From NCBI RefSeq assembly GCF_049056525.1, contig NZ_JBHUPT010000048.1, positions 47,215 through 111,214 of the forward strand: DNA of 64,000 nucleotides, read 5' to 3'. Made by a program: the position numbers and the translations under genes. This DNA comes from Leisingera coralii (lineage in GTDB: Bacteria; Pseudomonadota; Alphaproteobacteria; Rhodobacterales; Rhodobacteraceae). The notes beneath the pieces were generated by a model. The model was not told where the DNA came from and did no database searches. It saw only the letters and a program-made list of their open reading frames with translations. This document shows positions 28,338-36,880 of the stretch, piece by piece (the first letter of the stretch is position 1; each line of letters starts with the position of its first letter).

Positions 28338-28372
28338 GAAAAAGGCCGGTCTTTGGACCGGCCTTTGTGTTT
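28338..28372. terminator. Bidirectional terminator between the ABC exporter and the chemoreceptor
   Basis: AAAGGCCGGTC (28341-28351), loop TTTG, GACCGGCCTTT (28356-28366): a perfect 11-bp stem. There is a T-run on the plus side and an A-run before it that gives T on the minus strand. The core 18 nt (28345-28362) repeats the hairpin at 21496-21513. Confidence 0.88.
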
Positions 28373-28389
28373 TCCCTTGCAGCGGGGCT

Positions 28390-30561
28390 TTAGAAGTCGC
28401 TCCAGGTAGCATTTGCTGCCTTGGCCGGCATCGGCACTGCCGCGCCGAAGTCGATTTCCCCGCCATGCGCGCTGGGGGCGGCAGGTGCCTTGGCGGCGCG
28501 AGCGTTGCGGGTGACGGCGCCAGCCGCGCCGTTGAGTTTGAACTGCCCCATCAGCTCCGCCAGCTTGCTGGCATCCGTGTGCAGCATGTGGCCCGCGGCG
28601 GTGGCTTCCTCCACCATGGCCGCGTTCTGCTGGGTGACCTGATCCAGCTGGCTGACACCGGTGTTGATCTCGCTGAGGCCGGTGGACTGCTCGGCGGCGC
28701 CCTCGGCGATGTTGGAGACCAGTTCCGCGATGGTGTTGACGCGGGAGGCGATGCTGGTCAGCGCTTCCCCGGTTTTACCGACCAGGTCGACGCCCTGCTT
28801 CACATGCGCGGAGCTGTCGGTGATCAGCGCCTTGATCTCGGTCGCGGCATCGGCAGAGCGCTGTGCCAGCGCCCGCACCTCGGAGGCGACGACGGCAAAG
28901 CCCTTGCCGGCCTCACCCGCCCGCGCGGCCTCGACCCCTGCGTTCAGCGCCAGCAGATTGGTCTGGAAGGCGATGTCGTCGATCACGGAGATGATCTGGG
29001 CAATCCGGACCGAGGACTGCTCGATCCCGGTCATTGCGGAGACCGCGTTGCGCACCACCTCGCCGCTGGCTTCGGCCTCTTCGCGCGCCTCCTGCATCGT
29101 GCGTTCGACGTCGCGGGCGCCATTGGCCGAGGACTTCACCGAAGCGGTCATCTCCTCCAGCGCCGCGGCGGTCTGTTCCAGCGTGGCGGCCTGGCTCTCG
29201 GTGCGGTTGGACAGATCGTCCGAGGCGGTGCTGATCTCGGTGGCGCCGTTGTGGATGCTGCCGGTTGCCGCGATCACCTGTTCGATTGTGTCCTTCAGTG
29301 TTTCGACGGTGGTGTTGAAGCTGTGCCGAAGCTGTTCGTATTCCTCGGGGAAGGACTCCTCGATGGTGCAGTCGAGATCGCGGCTGGACAGGCGCGAGAG
29401 ATGGTCGTCGAGCGTGCCCACAACGGCGCCGCGGTCGGCGATGCGGCTGGCCTCGATGGAGGCGAGCCTGTCTTCGGCCTCTGCCAGCGCGGCGCGGGTT
29501 TTTTCCATCGCGCGGCTGAGGTTGCCGGCTTCGGTCCGGGAGTCCAGATGGGCCGGTTCAAAGTCGAATTCCTTGCGGGCCAGCCGGTCCAGGTCCGCCT
29601 GCAGGTCGCCGAACTGCCGGGTGAAGGCGATGATCAGCCGCAGCCCGGTCACGCCGCTGATGACCAGGGCGAGGGCAACGGCGGCCAGGGTCACGGTCAG
29701 CGCCTGGCGGGCGTTCGATGCCTCCTGCTGCGCCAGTGCAATCATGGCGCTGGCGGCGGTGTCCTCTGCCGTCCGCAGGGAGCTGACCCAGCGTGTCGCC
29801 CGGTCGAACCAGTCCTTGGCGGCATGGTCCGGGGCACCGGTGCCGGGGCCTGCGTTCAGAACCTGCTCGCGGATGCCGGGCAGACCGCTGGGCGCCAGGC
29901 CCGCGCGCAGTTCCAGCCCGGGGAGGTTCTGGCCGAAGGCAAGCGCGGCGATGTCCAGAAGCTGGCTCTCGACCGCGCCGGTGCGGGTAAACCAGCGATA
30001 AATGTTCAGGGGGAAGCTGCCCTGGCTGAAGCCGGAGGCCCCGGCAGCGCGCTGCTGGCCCGCGGCTTCCTTGGCGTAGGCCAGGCTGACCAGACCGGTG
30101 CCGAGCTGTGCCAGTTCGGCGTTCTTGGGGTGCAGCAACCGGACGCTGACATCGCGCAGGATACTGGCAATTGCGTCCGAGTAGCGCGCGCCCATCTGGC
30201 CAGGCTGCAGCTGACGGCTGGTCACCGCGTCCCGCAGGCCAGACAGCCCGTCCAGATGTTTCAGCGAGGCGGCCGCCGCGGCCGGCACCTTTTGCAAGGC
30301 TTTGTCGGCGTTGGCGCGGGCGCTGTTCAGCTCACGGGCAGATCCCGAGCCGCCGGAGGACAAATAGGCGGCAGACAGGCCGCGCTCGACCTGCAGAAAG
30401 TGAACAACCTCCATCAAGGCCACGGCTTGACGGGTTTCAGCCTGTGTGAGCTGCGCGTTTTGAAAGCGGTCCCAGTCCGACAGGGCCTTGAGCCCTCCGA
30501 CACCGGCCAATGCAATGAGCGGGATTACGATCAGCGCCAGAATTTGCGAGCGTAGTGACAT
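28390..30561 (-). CDS. Methyl-accepting chemotaxis protein with NIT sensor domain
   Basis: This 723-aa chemoreceptor has its first membrane helix at about 6-24. A periplasmic NIT (nitrate/nitrite-sensing type) domain spans about 45-285 (HFLQVERGLSAAYLSSGG is characteristic). The second helix is at about 290-313, then a HAMP-like linker and a long coiled-coil signalling domain with the IAFQTNLLALNAGVEAARAG hairpin tip. The protein ends in TWSDF, which has the W-x-x-F form of the CheR/CheB docking pentapeptide. The Met at 30561 fits the membrane topology, but AGAGGA lies almost directly against it, so the exact start is less certain. The ligand is unknown. Confidence 0.92.
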   Translation of the reverse strand: MSLRSQILALIVIPLIALAGVGGLKALSDWDRFQNAQLTQAETRQAVALMEVVHFLQVERGLSAAYLSSGGSGSARELNSARANADKALQKVPAAAAASLKHLDGLSGLRDAVTSRQLQPGQMGARYSDAIASILRDVSVRLLHPKNAELAQLGTGLVSLAYAKEAAGQQRAAGASGFSQGSFPLNIYRWFTRTGAVESQLLDIAALAFGQNLPGLELRAGLAPSGLPGIREQVLNAGPGTGAPDHAAKDWFDRATRWVSSLRTAEDTAASAMIALAQQEASNARQALTVTLAAVALALVISGVTGLRLIIAFTRQFGDLQADLDRLARKEFDFEPAHLDSRTEAGNLSRAMEKTRAALAEAEDRLASIEASRIADRGAVVGTLDDHLSRLSSRDLDCTIEESFPEEYEQLRHSFNTTVETLKDTIEQVIAATGSIHNGATEISTASDDLSNRTESQAATLEQTAAALEEMTASVKSSANGARDVERTMQEAREEAEASGEVVRNAVSAMTGIEQSSVRIAQIISVIDDIAFQTNLLALNAGVEAARAGEAGKGFAVVASEVRALAQRSADAATEIKALITDSSAHVKQGVDLVGKTGEALTSIASRVNTIAELVSNIAEGAAEQSTGLSEINTGVSQLDQVTQQNAAMVEEATAAGHMLHTDASKLAELMGQFKLNGAAGAVTRNARAAKAPAAPSAHGGEIDFGAAVPMPAKAANATWSDF

Positions 30562-31167
30562 TCCTCTATTCCCAACCAGAAAGAACATGCGGAGCGGCGG
30601 TTTCCCGGCTCCTGCCGCTCCGTTGCACGCAGGGACTAACAAACTGTGAACTTTGAAATTGACCGGAAAGGCATTGAAATCAGGTGGGAATTTCAATTGC
30701 CCTGATTGCGTCACCTGCCGGTTCCCGCTGTCGCAAACAGGCGGAAATGTATAATCGGGGGGCACATTTTGAACCGCCCGAATGATGCGGGATCTGGGGG
30801 AATGTTACGCCTTTTCAGCGGGTTGCGCCTTAAAGCTTCAGGGCATCTAAAATCAGCAGGATTTCCGCTTAGCCGCAATTGTTTGGAGAATTTGCGGCTG
30901 ACAGAGGCAGAACCTTCCGGAAGGCGATTCCAAGGACACTGGTTCCGCTGGGGTGCCGGCCCGATGACTGTGCTGCGGGGGAAGCCGTACGGCAGACCCG
31001 GTGCAGCCGGCAATGGTATCAGAACGTCCCTGCTAATGCATGAATGGCCGCAGAGGGCATTGGGAGGGGCTTTTCCCATTGACCGGCCAATCACTGTGAC
31101 TGCAGTCTCCCGGTTTCAGGGATCAGCGGCAGACGCGCCGTTTGACCCGGAAGAAAAGGATAATTTG
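30562..31167. other. 606-bp divergent intergenic region
   Basis: No gene is supported here; open frames lack ribosome sites or recognisable products. Structure present: TTGAAAT at 30653-30659 and again at 30674-30680 (21 bp apart), its inverted form ATTTCAA at 30690-30696, and a competing repeat AATCAGG (30678-30684) / CCTGATT (30701-30707). A hairpin AGCCGCAA (30871-30878) / TTGCGGCT (30892-30899) also occurs. The region must contain promoters for the chemoreceptor and for the secreted protein at 31168. Confidence 0.5.
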
Positions 31168-31494
31168 ATGAAGTCTCTTCTGCCTGCCGTCTCCGCTGCT
31201 GCCCTGTTGGCCTTTCAGGCTCCGGCCTTTGCCGAGGATCTGAAATTCCTGCTGGTCAACGAAAGCAGCGCCGACCTGGTTGAGTTCAATGTATCCCGCA
31301 AGTCGTCGGACAACTGGGAGGAAAACCTGATCGATGGCGGCTATCTGGCACCGGGCTATGAGATTGGCGTTCTGATCGCCGATGGCGCCGCCACCTGTGT
31401 CTATGACATACGCGGCAGCTTTGCCGATGGATCCGAGGCAGAGGATTACGGGCTCGATCTGTGTGATCTGGGCGAATACACCTTTACCGACTGA
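31168..31494 (+). CDS. Small secreted protein, conserved hypothetical
   Basis: This 108-aa protein has a Sec signal peptide (about 1-22, ending AFA). The mature domain of about 85 residues has the pattern LLVNESSADLVEFNVS, then W-E-E-N-L, then CVYDIRGSFADGSE and a late Cys. I have seen this pattern in many small periplasmic proteins of proteobacteria, but no function is established. Two cysteines could form a disulfide. AAAAGGA lies about 7 nt before the ATG. The same frame is open far upstream without a good start. Confidence 0.75.
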   Translation: MKSLLPAVSAAALLAFQAPAFAEDLKFLLVNESSADLVEFNVSRKSSDNWEENLIDGGYLAPGYEIGVLIADGAATCVYDIRGSFADGSEAEDYGLDLCDLGEYTFTD

Positions 31495-31521
31495 TTGGGT
31501 GGGCGGCACCCGGGGGGCTGG

Positions 31522-32910
31522 TCACACGTGCTGGCGGATGAAGGGTTCCACCGCATCGAAGAACTGGCCGAACCCCGGCTGGCCTTCGATGCCGATGTGA
31601 TTGTCGCCCGGCAGCTCGACAAAGCGGGCGCCGGGGATCAGCCGGGCGGTCAGCTGGCCCTGGCTGACCGGCACCACCCGGTCGCCTGTGTAATGCAGTA
31701 CCAGTGTTGGCACATCCAGTTGCCGGGCCAGGCCGCGGACGTCGATCTGGCCGTTCATCTGGTAGATCCGGGCGGCGTTTTCCGGGGTGACGGTAACCCT
31801 TTGCAGCTCGTCAAAGCTGTCCTGGACCGCGATCGGGGCGTCGGGCAGGAAGGATGAGGTGAAGAAATGCCGGTAGACCGGCGTATCGGAGCCCCAGCCC
31901 TCGCGGATCATCATCAGGGCGGTTTCGTACATCTTCCGCTCCTCCTCGGTGCCGCGCGCCAGCCGCCCCTGCACGTAGCCGCCGAACAGGATGAGGCAGG
32001 CCACCTGCTCCGGATGGCGGGTGGCATACTCGATGGCAAAGGCCGCGCCCTGGCTGATTCCGATCAGCGCAAAGCGGCTGAGGCCGGCGGCGGCGGCGAC
32101 CGCCTCCATATCCTCGATCATGGCGGCGGCGCTGATGCGCTCCGTGTCCCAGTCCGACAGGCCGTTGCCGCGCTGGTCGAACCGCACCAGCCGGTGATTG
32201 CGGGCCAGCCGGGCCAGGAATGGCGCCATGAAGGGGCTTTGCCATTCGTATTCGATGTGGTTGAGCCAATGCGGCGCGCGCAGGACCGGAGGGCCTTCGC
32301 CGACGCTGGCATGGGCGATATGGGTGCCGTCGGCGCTGACGCAAAAGGCGACCTCTTGACTGTGGGCGAGGCCGGGTTTCGGGTGTTCCGGCGCCTGCTC
32401 CGGGACCCATTGCCAGACCCGGACCGGGCGGGAGATGTTCTTGATCCGCTGGCTGCCGAGATCCTTGAAGCCGCTGGCAATCCGCCCCTGCACGGTCTGA
32501 TAGACGATATCGGAGATGCAGACACCGCCGGGCCGGGCCAGCCCCTCCAGCCGGGCCGCGACGTTGACGCCATCGCCGAACATGTCGGCTTCGTCAAAGA
32601 TGACATCGCCGAGGTTGATGCCGACCCGGTACTTGATCTTCTGGTCCTCGGGCAGCGCTGCTTCGCGTTCGGGCATTTTCGCTTGGATTCCGAGGGCGCA
32701 GTTCACGGCGTCCTGGGCGGAGACAAATTCAGCCAGCAGGCCGTCGCCGGTGGTCTTGATGATGCGGCCGCGGTTTCGGCTGATCGCGGGGTCGATCAGG
32801 TCGCGCCGGTGCTGTTTCTGGCGCGCGATCGTGGCCTCGTCGTCGATCTCCATCAGCCGGGAATAGCCGACCATGTCGGATGCCAGTACTGCTGCTAGCC
32901 GGCGTTCCAT
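31522..32910 (-). CDS. Class III adenylate cyclase fused to an alpha/beta hydrolase
   Basis: This 462-aa soluble protein has an N-terminal class III cyclase domain (about 1-165). It carries metal-binding D12 (ASDMVGYS) and D56 (KTTGDGLLAEF), adenine-selecting K52 and D109, and transition-state residues N116 and R120 (VNVAARLEG). All catalytic positions are therefore present. The C-terminal alpha/beta hydrolase (about 185-462) has nucleophile S286 in GISQG, D410 and H438 (GDNHIG). It probably makes cAMP under control of, or linked to, hydrolase ligand binding; this coupling is inferred. It stands alone. Confidence 0.88.
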   Translation of the reverse strand: MERRLAAVLASDMVGYSRLMEIDDEATIARQKQHRRDLIDPAISRNRGRIIKTTGDGLLAEFVSAQDAVNCALGIQAKMPEREAALPEDQKIKYRVGINLGDVIFDEADMFGDGVNVAARLEGLARPGGVCISDIVYQTVQGRIASGFKDLGSQRIKNISRPVRVWQWVPEQAPEHPKPGLAHSQEVAFCVSADGTHIAHASVGEGPPVLRAPHWLNHIEYEWQSPFMAPFLARLARNHRLVRFDQRGNGLSDWDTERISAAAMIEDMEAVAAAAGLSRFALIGISQGAAFAIEYATRHPEQVACLILFGGYVQGRLARGTEEERKMYETALMMIREGWGSDTPVYRHFFTSSFLPDAPIAVQDSFDELQRVTVTPENAARIYQMNGQIDVRGLARQLDVPTLVLHYTGDRVVPVSQGQLTARLIPGARFVELPGDNHIGIEGQPGFGQFFDAVEPFIRQHV

Positions 32911-33010
32911 CTGCGTTCCCTCCTGACGTCAGGGTAGCAGATTTTCCGCGCGGGCGCTTGCGGGATGATTGCTCCCGTACTGCCGGGGGAGTGAGGAATG
33001 CAGGCGTGCC

Positions 33011-33042
33011 AAAAAGAAAACGCCCCGCCGGGTGGCGGGGCG
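33011..33042 (-). terminator. Terminator of the RND efflux operon
   Basis: CGCCCCGCC (33021-33029) and GGCGGGGCG (33034-33042) form a perfect 9-bp stem. On the minus strand a T-rich run (TTTTCTTTTT) follows. It starts 5 nt after the permease stop. Confidence 0.9.
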
Positions 33043-33046
33043 CTGA

Positions 33047-36000
33047 TCATTCGGCGGCGCGGAGTCTGCCTGCGGGGGGCGGCGGTGTCTCATCGTCCTC
33101 TGCTGGCGGCTCCTGCTCTGCCGCGGCGGGCTGCTCGTCACCCTCCCACAGGATTTCCGTGGTCGGCAGCGCACGGGCCTTTTTGAAAAGGCGCGAGTCC
33201 TGCGCGATGCGGCTGGAGCGGCCGCGGGTCAGGCGCGACAGCATCCGTCCGAGTGCCCGCATGTAGGTGGAGAACCACACCCGGATGGCCAGCAGCGACG
33301 GGGTCACCACCAGGGTCAGCACGGTGGCGATGCCCAGGCCAAAGACCACGGCGGTTGCCAGCTGTTTCCACCACAGCGCGGTGGGGCTGTCGATCGAGTA
33401 GCCGCCGTTGATGAAGTCGAGGCTGACACCGAACATCATCGGGGTGAGGCCCGCCATCGTGGTGATGGTGGTCAGCAGAACCGGGCGGATACGTGCCTCA
33501 GCCGTGCGGATGATCGCCTCGATCCGCGGCATCTTCTGGCTGAACTCCTGATAGGTGTCGATCAGCACGATGTTGTTGTTCACCACGATCCCCGCCAGCG
33601 CCACGATGCCGGTGCCGGTCATGATGATGGAGAAGGGCTGCTGCATCACCATCATGCCGATCAGCACGCCGGTGGTGGAGAGCACCACCGCCAGCAGCAC
33701 CAGCACCGAATTATAGAAGCTGTTGAACTGCGCCAGCAGGATCACGAACATCAGCGCCAAGGCGCCGGCAAAGGCCCTGGACAGGAAGGCTCCGGATTCC
33801 TCCTGCTCCTCCTGGTCGCCGGTCCATTCCCAGCTGATGCTGCGCGGCAGCGGGTCGGTTTCCAGCCATTCGGTGATGACGGCGATCCGCTCGTTCGGGT
33901 TCACCGGGCTGATCTTGGCGCCGTTGTCCAGCGCCGCCAGCACCGCATCGAAGCTGTCGGCACCCGTCAGCGTCACCAGTTCCATCAGCCTGCCGTTCGG
34001 AGCGGTGAGGCTGTCGCCGTTGGCCGCCGTGCCTTCCGGCACTTCCTTGAGCAGGGCCAGCCGGGTCATTTCGCCGGTGTCCGGATCCTCCAGGATGACC
34101 TTGTTCAGGCCCGCCTCGACGTCGGCCTTGACGTCGTAGAACCGTTCCTGGCCGATGCGGTTGATCTGGGCCAGTTTCGGCACCGGCTGGCGGGTCACGA
34201 AGTTCGACAGCGGCACCAGCCCGTCGGCGGTGCGGACCTTGAGGTTGTCGAGCGTCGACAGCACCCGGTCCTGTTCCGGCAGGCGGACGCGGATTTCGAT
34301 TTCCTCATCCGAGCTGTCCACCCGCATGGTGTCCAGCAGGATGCCGCGGGTGACAAGCTGCACCATCGCGCCCACGGTCGCCACATCGGCGCCGTAACGG
34401 CCGGCCTTCTCGACATCCACGTTGATCTGCCAGTCGATGCCGGGCAGCGGCAGGCTGTCCTCGATCAGGATCAGGCCGGGGGTGTTTTCGAACTGCTCCC
34501 GTGCGGCCAGGGTGGCGCTGGTCAGATCGTCCCAGCCGTCGCCGCGCAGGCGCAGGTGCACCGGCTTGCCGGAGGCGGGGCCCTGTGCCAGGGCGCGGAC
34601 CTCGACCTCGAACCCGGGCAGCTTGGCCAGTTGTGCGTTCAGCTGGTCGATCACGGTGTTGCCGTCATATTCCTCGGCGATGATTTCTTTCTCAAAGCCC
34701 AGGTATTTGCTCAGCAGCGCGCCGAACCAGCCGTCCAGCGGCTCGCTCTCGGTGGGGCGCTCCTCCCACGGGATGATCTCGAACTGGACCTGGCCGATGG
34801 TGTCCGGCGGCAGCTGCGCGCCGGAGCTGTCGGTGTTGAGGCCGCCGTCGCCGGCAAAGGAGAAGACATTGATCACCGCGTGGTGGTCCAGGATGACCTC
34901 CTCGGTGGCGCGGACCATGTCGTCCTTTTCGTGCAGCGAGATGTTGCCGCGGGCGCGGACATAGGCGGTGGCCTGCTCCGGTTCCGAGTCGACGAAGAAT
35001 TCGACGCCGTAGTTATTTTCGCTGAAGGTGGCGAAAACGGTCATGATGGCAAAGCCCACCGCGCCGATGGTCACAACCGGCATCACCGGGTTGCCCGCGA
35101 TGAACTTGATCACATGGCCGAAGGGCGTGTGGTGGTAGCCGGGGGCGACCTCCTTTTCCTCGCGCTCGATCTTGACGGCGCTGAGGGTGATGGAGGCGGC
35201 GAAGGCTGCCAGGGTAAAGACCAGCCCGCCGAACAGAACGCCTGCCATCGGCTCCGTGCCTTCGGGCAGCAGATAGGAGGGGTTCAGCATCTGCATGGCG
35301 CCTGCGAACATGCCCCACATGGAGACCGGCACCAGAACCGCGCGCAGCCACCAGGGCGCGATCATCCGCAGAGCGCGGGAGGCGCCCTCGAAGGTGCGGC
35401 TGATACGGCCGGTGACACCGCCCATGACGGGCAGGTAGATCAGCGCTACCACCAGCGAGGCCGACAGCACGAAGATCAGGGTGACCGGCAGCATGCCCAT
35501 GAATTCGCCCGGAACGCCGGGCCAGAACAGCATCGGCAGGAAGGCGCAGAGCGTGGTCGCGGTGGAGGAGACGATCGGCCAGAACATCCGCTGTGCCGCC
35601 TCGACATAGGCGTGCATCGGGCCGGTGCCTTCCTTGATCCGTTTGTCGGCGTATTCCACCACAACGATGGCGCCGTCCACCAGCATCCCCACGGCCAGAA
35701 TCAGGCCGAACATCACGATGTTGGAGATCGAGATGCCCATCAGTGCCAAGAGTGCAAAGCACAGCAGGAAGGATGTCGGGATTGCAAAGCCGACCAGCAG
35801 CGCAGCACGGCTGCCAAGCGCCGACAGCACCACGATCATCACCAGCGCGATGGCGGTCAGCACCGAACCTTCGAGCTGGCTGACCATCGAACCGACCACA
35901 CGGCTCTGGTCGTTGGAGGTGCCGACCTCAACCGCGGCCTGCAATTCCGGCGGCCATTTGGACTTTGACTCCTCCAGGGTCTCTTTCACCAGGTTGACGG

Positions 36001-36880
36001 TGTCGATCAGGTTGTAGCCCTTGCGCTTGACCACCTGCAGGGCAACCGTGTCCTCGCCGTTGAAGCGGGCGGTGCCTTCGCGGTCCTCGAAGGTGAAGTT
36101 GATCTGCGCCAGTTCACCCAGGGTGACCACACGGTCGCCATTGGTCTTGACCGGCAGTTGGTAGATGTCTTTCACGTCGTCGAAGGAGGAGGGGATCTTG
36201 ACCGCAAAGGTGCCCTGGCTGGTCTCGACCTCACCAGCTGCGATCAGCTGGTTGTTGTTCTGCACGACATTGATCAGCTCAAGTGCTGTGACGTTGTAAG
36301 CCTCCAGCCGCAGCGGGTCGATCAGCACCTCGACCATCTCGTCGCGGTTGCCGGCAATACCAGCCTCCAGCACCGCATCAAGCGCCTCAAGGTCGTCCTG
36401 CAAGTCCTTGGCAATGCGCGCCATCGTGCGTTCGGGCACGGCGCCGGTCAGGTTCACGATGACGATGGGGAATTCGGAGAAGTTGATCTCGGTGATCGAG
36501 TATTTCTCGGCCCCTTCCGGGAACTCCGCCTCCGCCTTGTCCATGGCGTCGCGCACGTCGGCCATGATGGCGGTCTTGTCCCAGCCGAATTCGAACTCCA
36601 GCGCCACCCCGGCATAGCCTTCGGCGGCGGTGGACGTCATCTTGTCGAGCCCGTCGAGGTCGGCAAGCTCGGTCTCCATCACCTTGACCATCAGGGATTC
36701 GGCGTCCTCGGCGGAGATGCCGGGGAAGGGGACTGAGATGAACAGGGCCGGGATCTCGATATCCGGCTCGCCCTCTTTGGGCAGCATCGAGTAGGCAAAG
36801 CCGCCGACAAGCAGCGAGATTGCGATGAAGGCGAGGACCATCCGGGCGCGGCCGGCGGCCCAATCGACGATGCCAATCAC
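33047..36880 (-). CDS. RND efflux transporter permease
   Basis: This 1277-aa inner-membrane proton antiporter is of the hydrophobe/amphiphile efflux group. It is clearly longer than the usual 1030-1050 aa. The extra length lies in a central membrane-linker region (about 500-600), with an extra pair of hydrophobic segments, and in an acidic Glu/Pro/Ala-rich C-terminal tail after about 1230. RND landmarks such as GGAIVVVEYADKRI in the first half and GIVVNNNIVLIDTYQEF in the second half are present. The start overlaps the adaptor stop by 4 bp. No outer-membrane channel gene is adjacent, so a shared TolC-type channel is likely. Confidence 0.92.
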   Translation of the reverse strand: MIGIVDWAAGRARMVLAFIAISLLVGGFAYSMLPKEGEPDIEIPALFISVPFPGISAEDAESLMVKVMETELADLDGLDKMTSTAAEGYAGVALEFEFGWDKTAIMADVRDAMDKAEAEFPEGAEKYSITEINFSEFPIVIVNLTGAVPERTMARIAKDLQDDLEALDAVLEAGIAGNRDEMVEVLIDPLRLEAYNVTALELINVVQNNNQLIAAGEVETSQGTFAVKIPSSFDDVKDIYQLPVKTNGDRVVTLGELAQINFTFEDREGTARFNGEDTVALQVVKRKGYNLIDTVNLVKETLEESKSKWPPELQAAVEVGTSNDQSRVVGSMVSQLEGSVLTAIALVMIVVLSALGSRAALLVGFAIPTSFLLCFALLALMGISISNIVMFGLILAVGMLVDGAIVVVEYADKRIKEGTGPMHAYVEAAQRMFWPIVSSTATTLCAFLPMLFWPGVPGEFMGMLPVTLIFVLSASLVVALIYLPVMGGVTGRISRTFEGASRALRMIAPWWLRAVLVPVSMWGMFAGAMQMLNPSYLLPEGTEPMAGVLFGGLVFTLAAFAASITLSAVKIEREEKEVAPGYHHTPFGHVIKFIAGNPVMPVVTIGAVGFAIMTVFATFSENNYGVEFFVDSEPEQATAYVRARGNISLHEKDDMVRATEEVILDHHAVINVFSFAGDGGLNTDSSGAQLPPDTIGQVQFEIIPWEERPTESEPLDGWFGALLSKYLGFEKEIIAEEYDGNTVIDQLNAQLAKLPGFEVEVRALAQGPASGKPVHLRLRGDGWDDLTSATLAAREQFENTPGLILIEDSLPLPGIDWQINVDVEKAGRYGADVATVGAMVQLVTRGILLDTMRVDSSDEEIEIRVRLPEQDRVLSTLDNLKVRTADGLVPLSNFVTRQPVPKLAQINRIGQERFYDVKADVEAGLNKVILEDPDTGEMTRLALLKEVPEGTAANGDSLTAPNGRLMELVTLTGADSFDAVLAALDNGAKISPVNPNERIAVITEWLETDPLPRSISWEWTGDQEEQEESGAFLSRAFAGALALMFVILLAQFNSFYNSVLVLLAVVLSTTGVLIGMMVMQQPFSIIMTGTGIVALAGIVVNNNIVLIDTYQEFSQKMPRIEAIIRTAEARIRPVLLTTITTMAGLTPMMFGVSLDFINGGYSIDSPTALWWKQLATAVVFGLGIATVLTLVVTPSLLAIRVWFSTYMRALGRMLSRLTRGRSSRIAQDSRLFKKARALPTTEILWEGDEQPAAAEQEPPAEDDETPPPPAGRLRAAE

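Noticed and set aside
28171..30555. A 794-aa plus-strand frame opposite the chemoreceptor
   Set aside because: The other strand encodes a clean chemoreceptor with all expected domains.
30706..31167. N-terminal extension of the secreted protein at 31168
   Set aside because: The frame stays open upstream, but there is no ribosome site, and the signal peptide begins at 31168.
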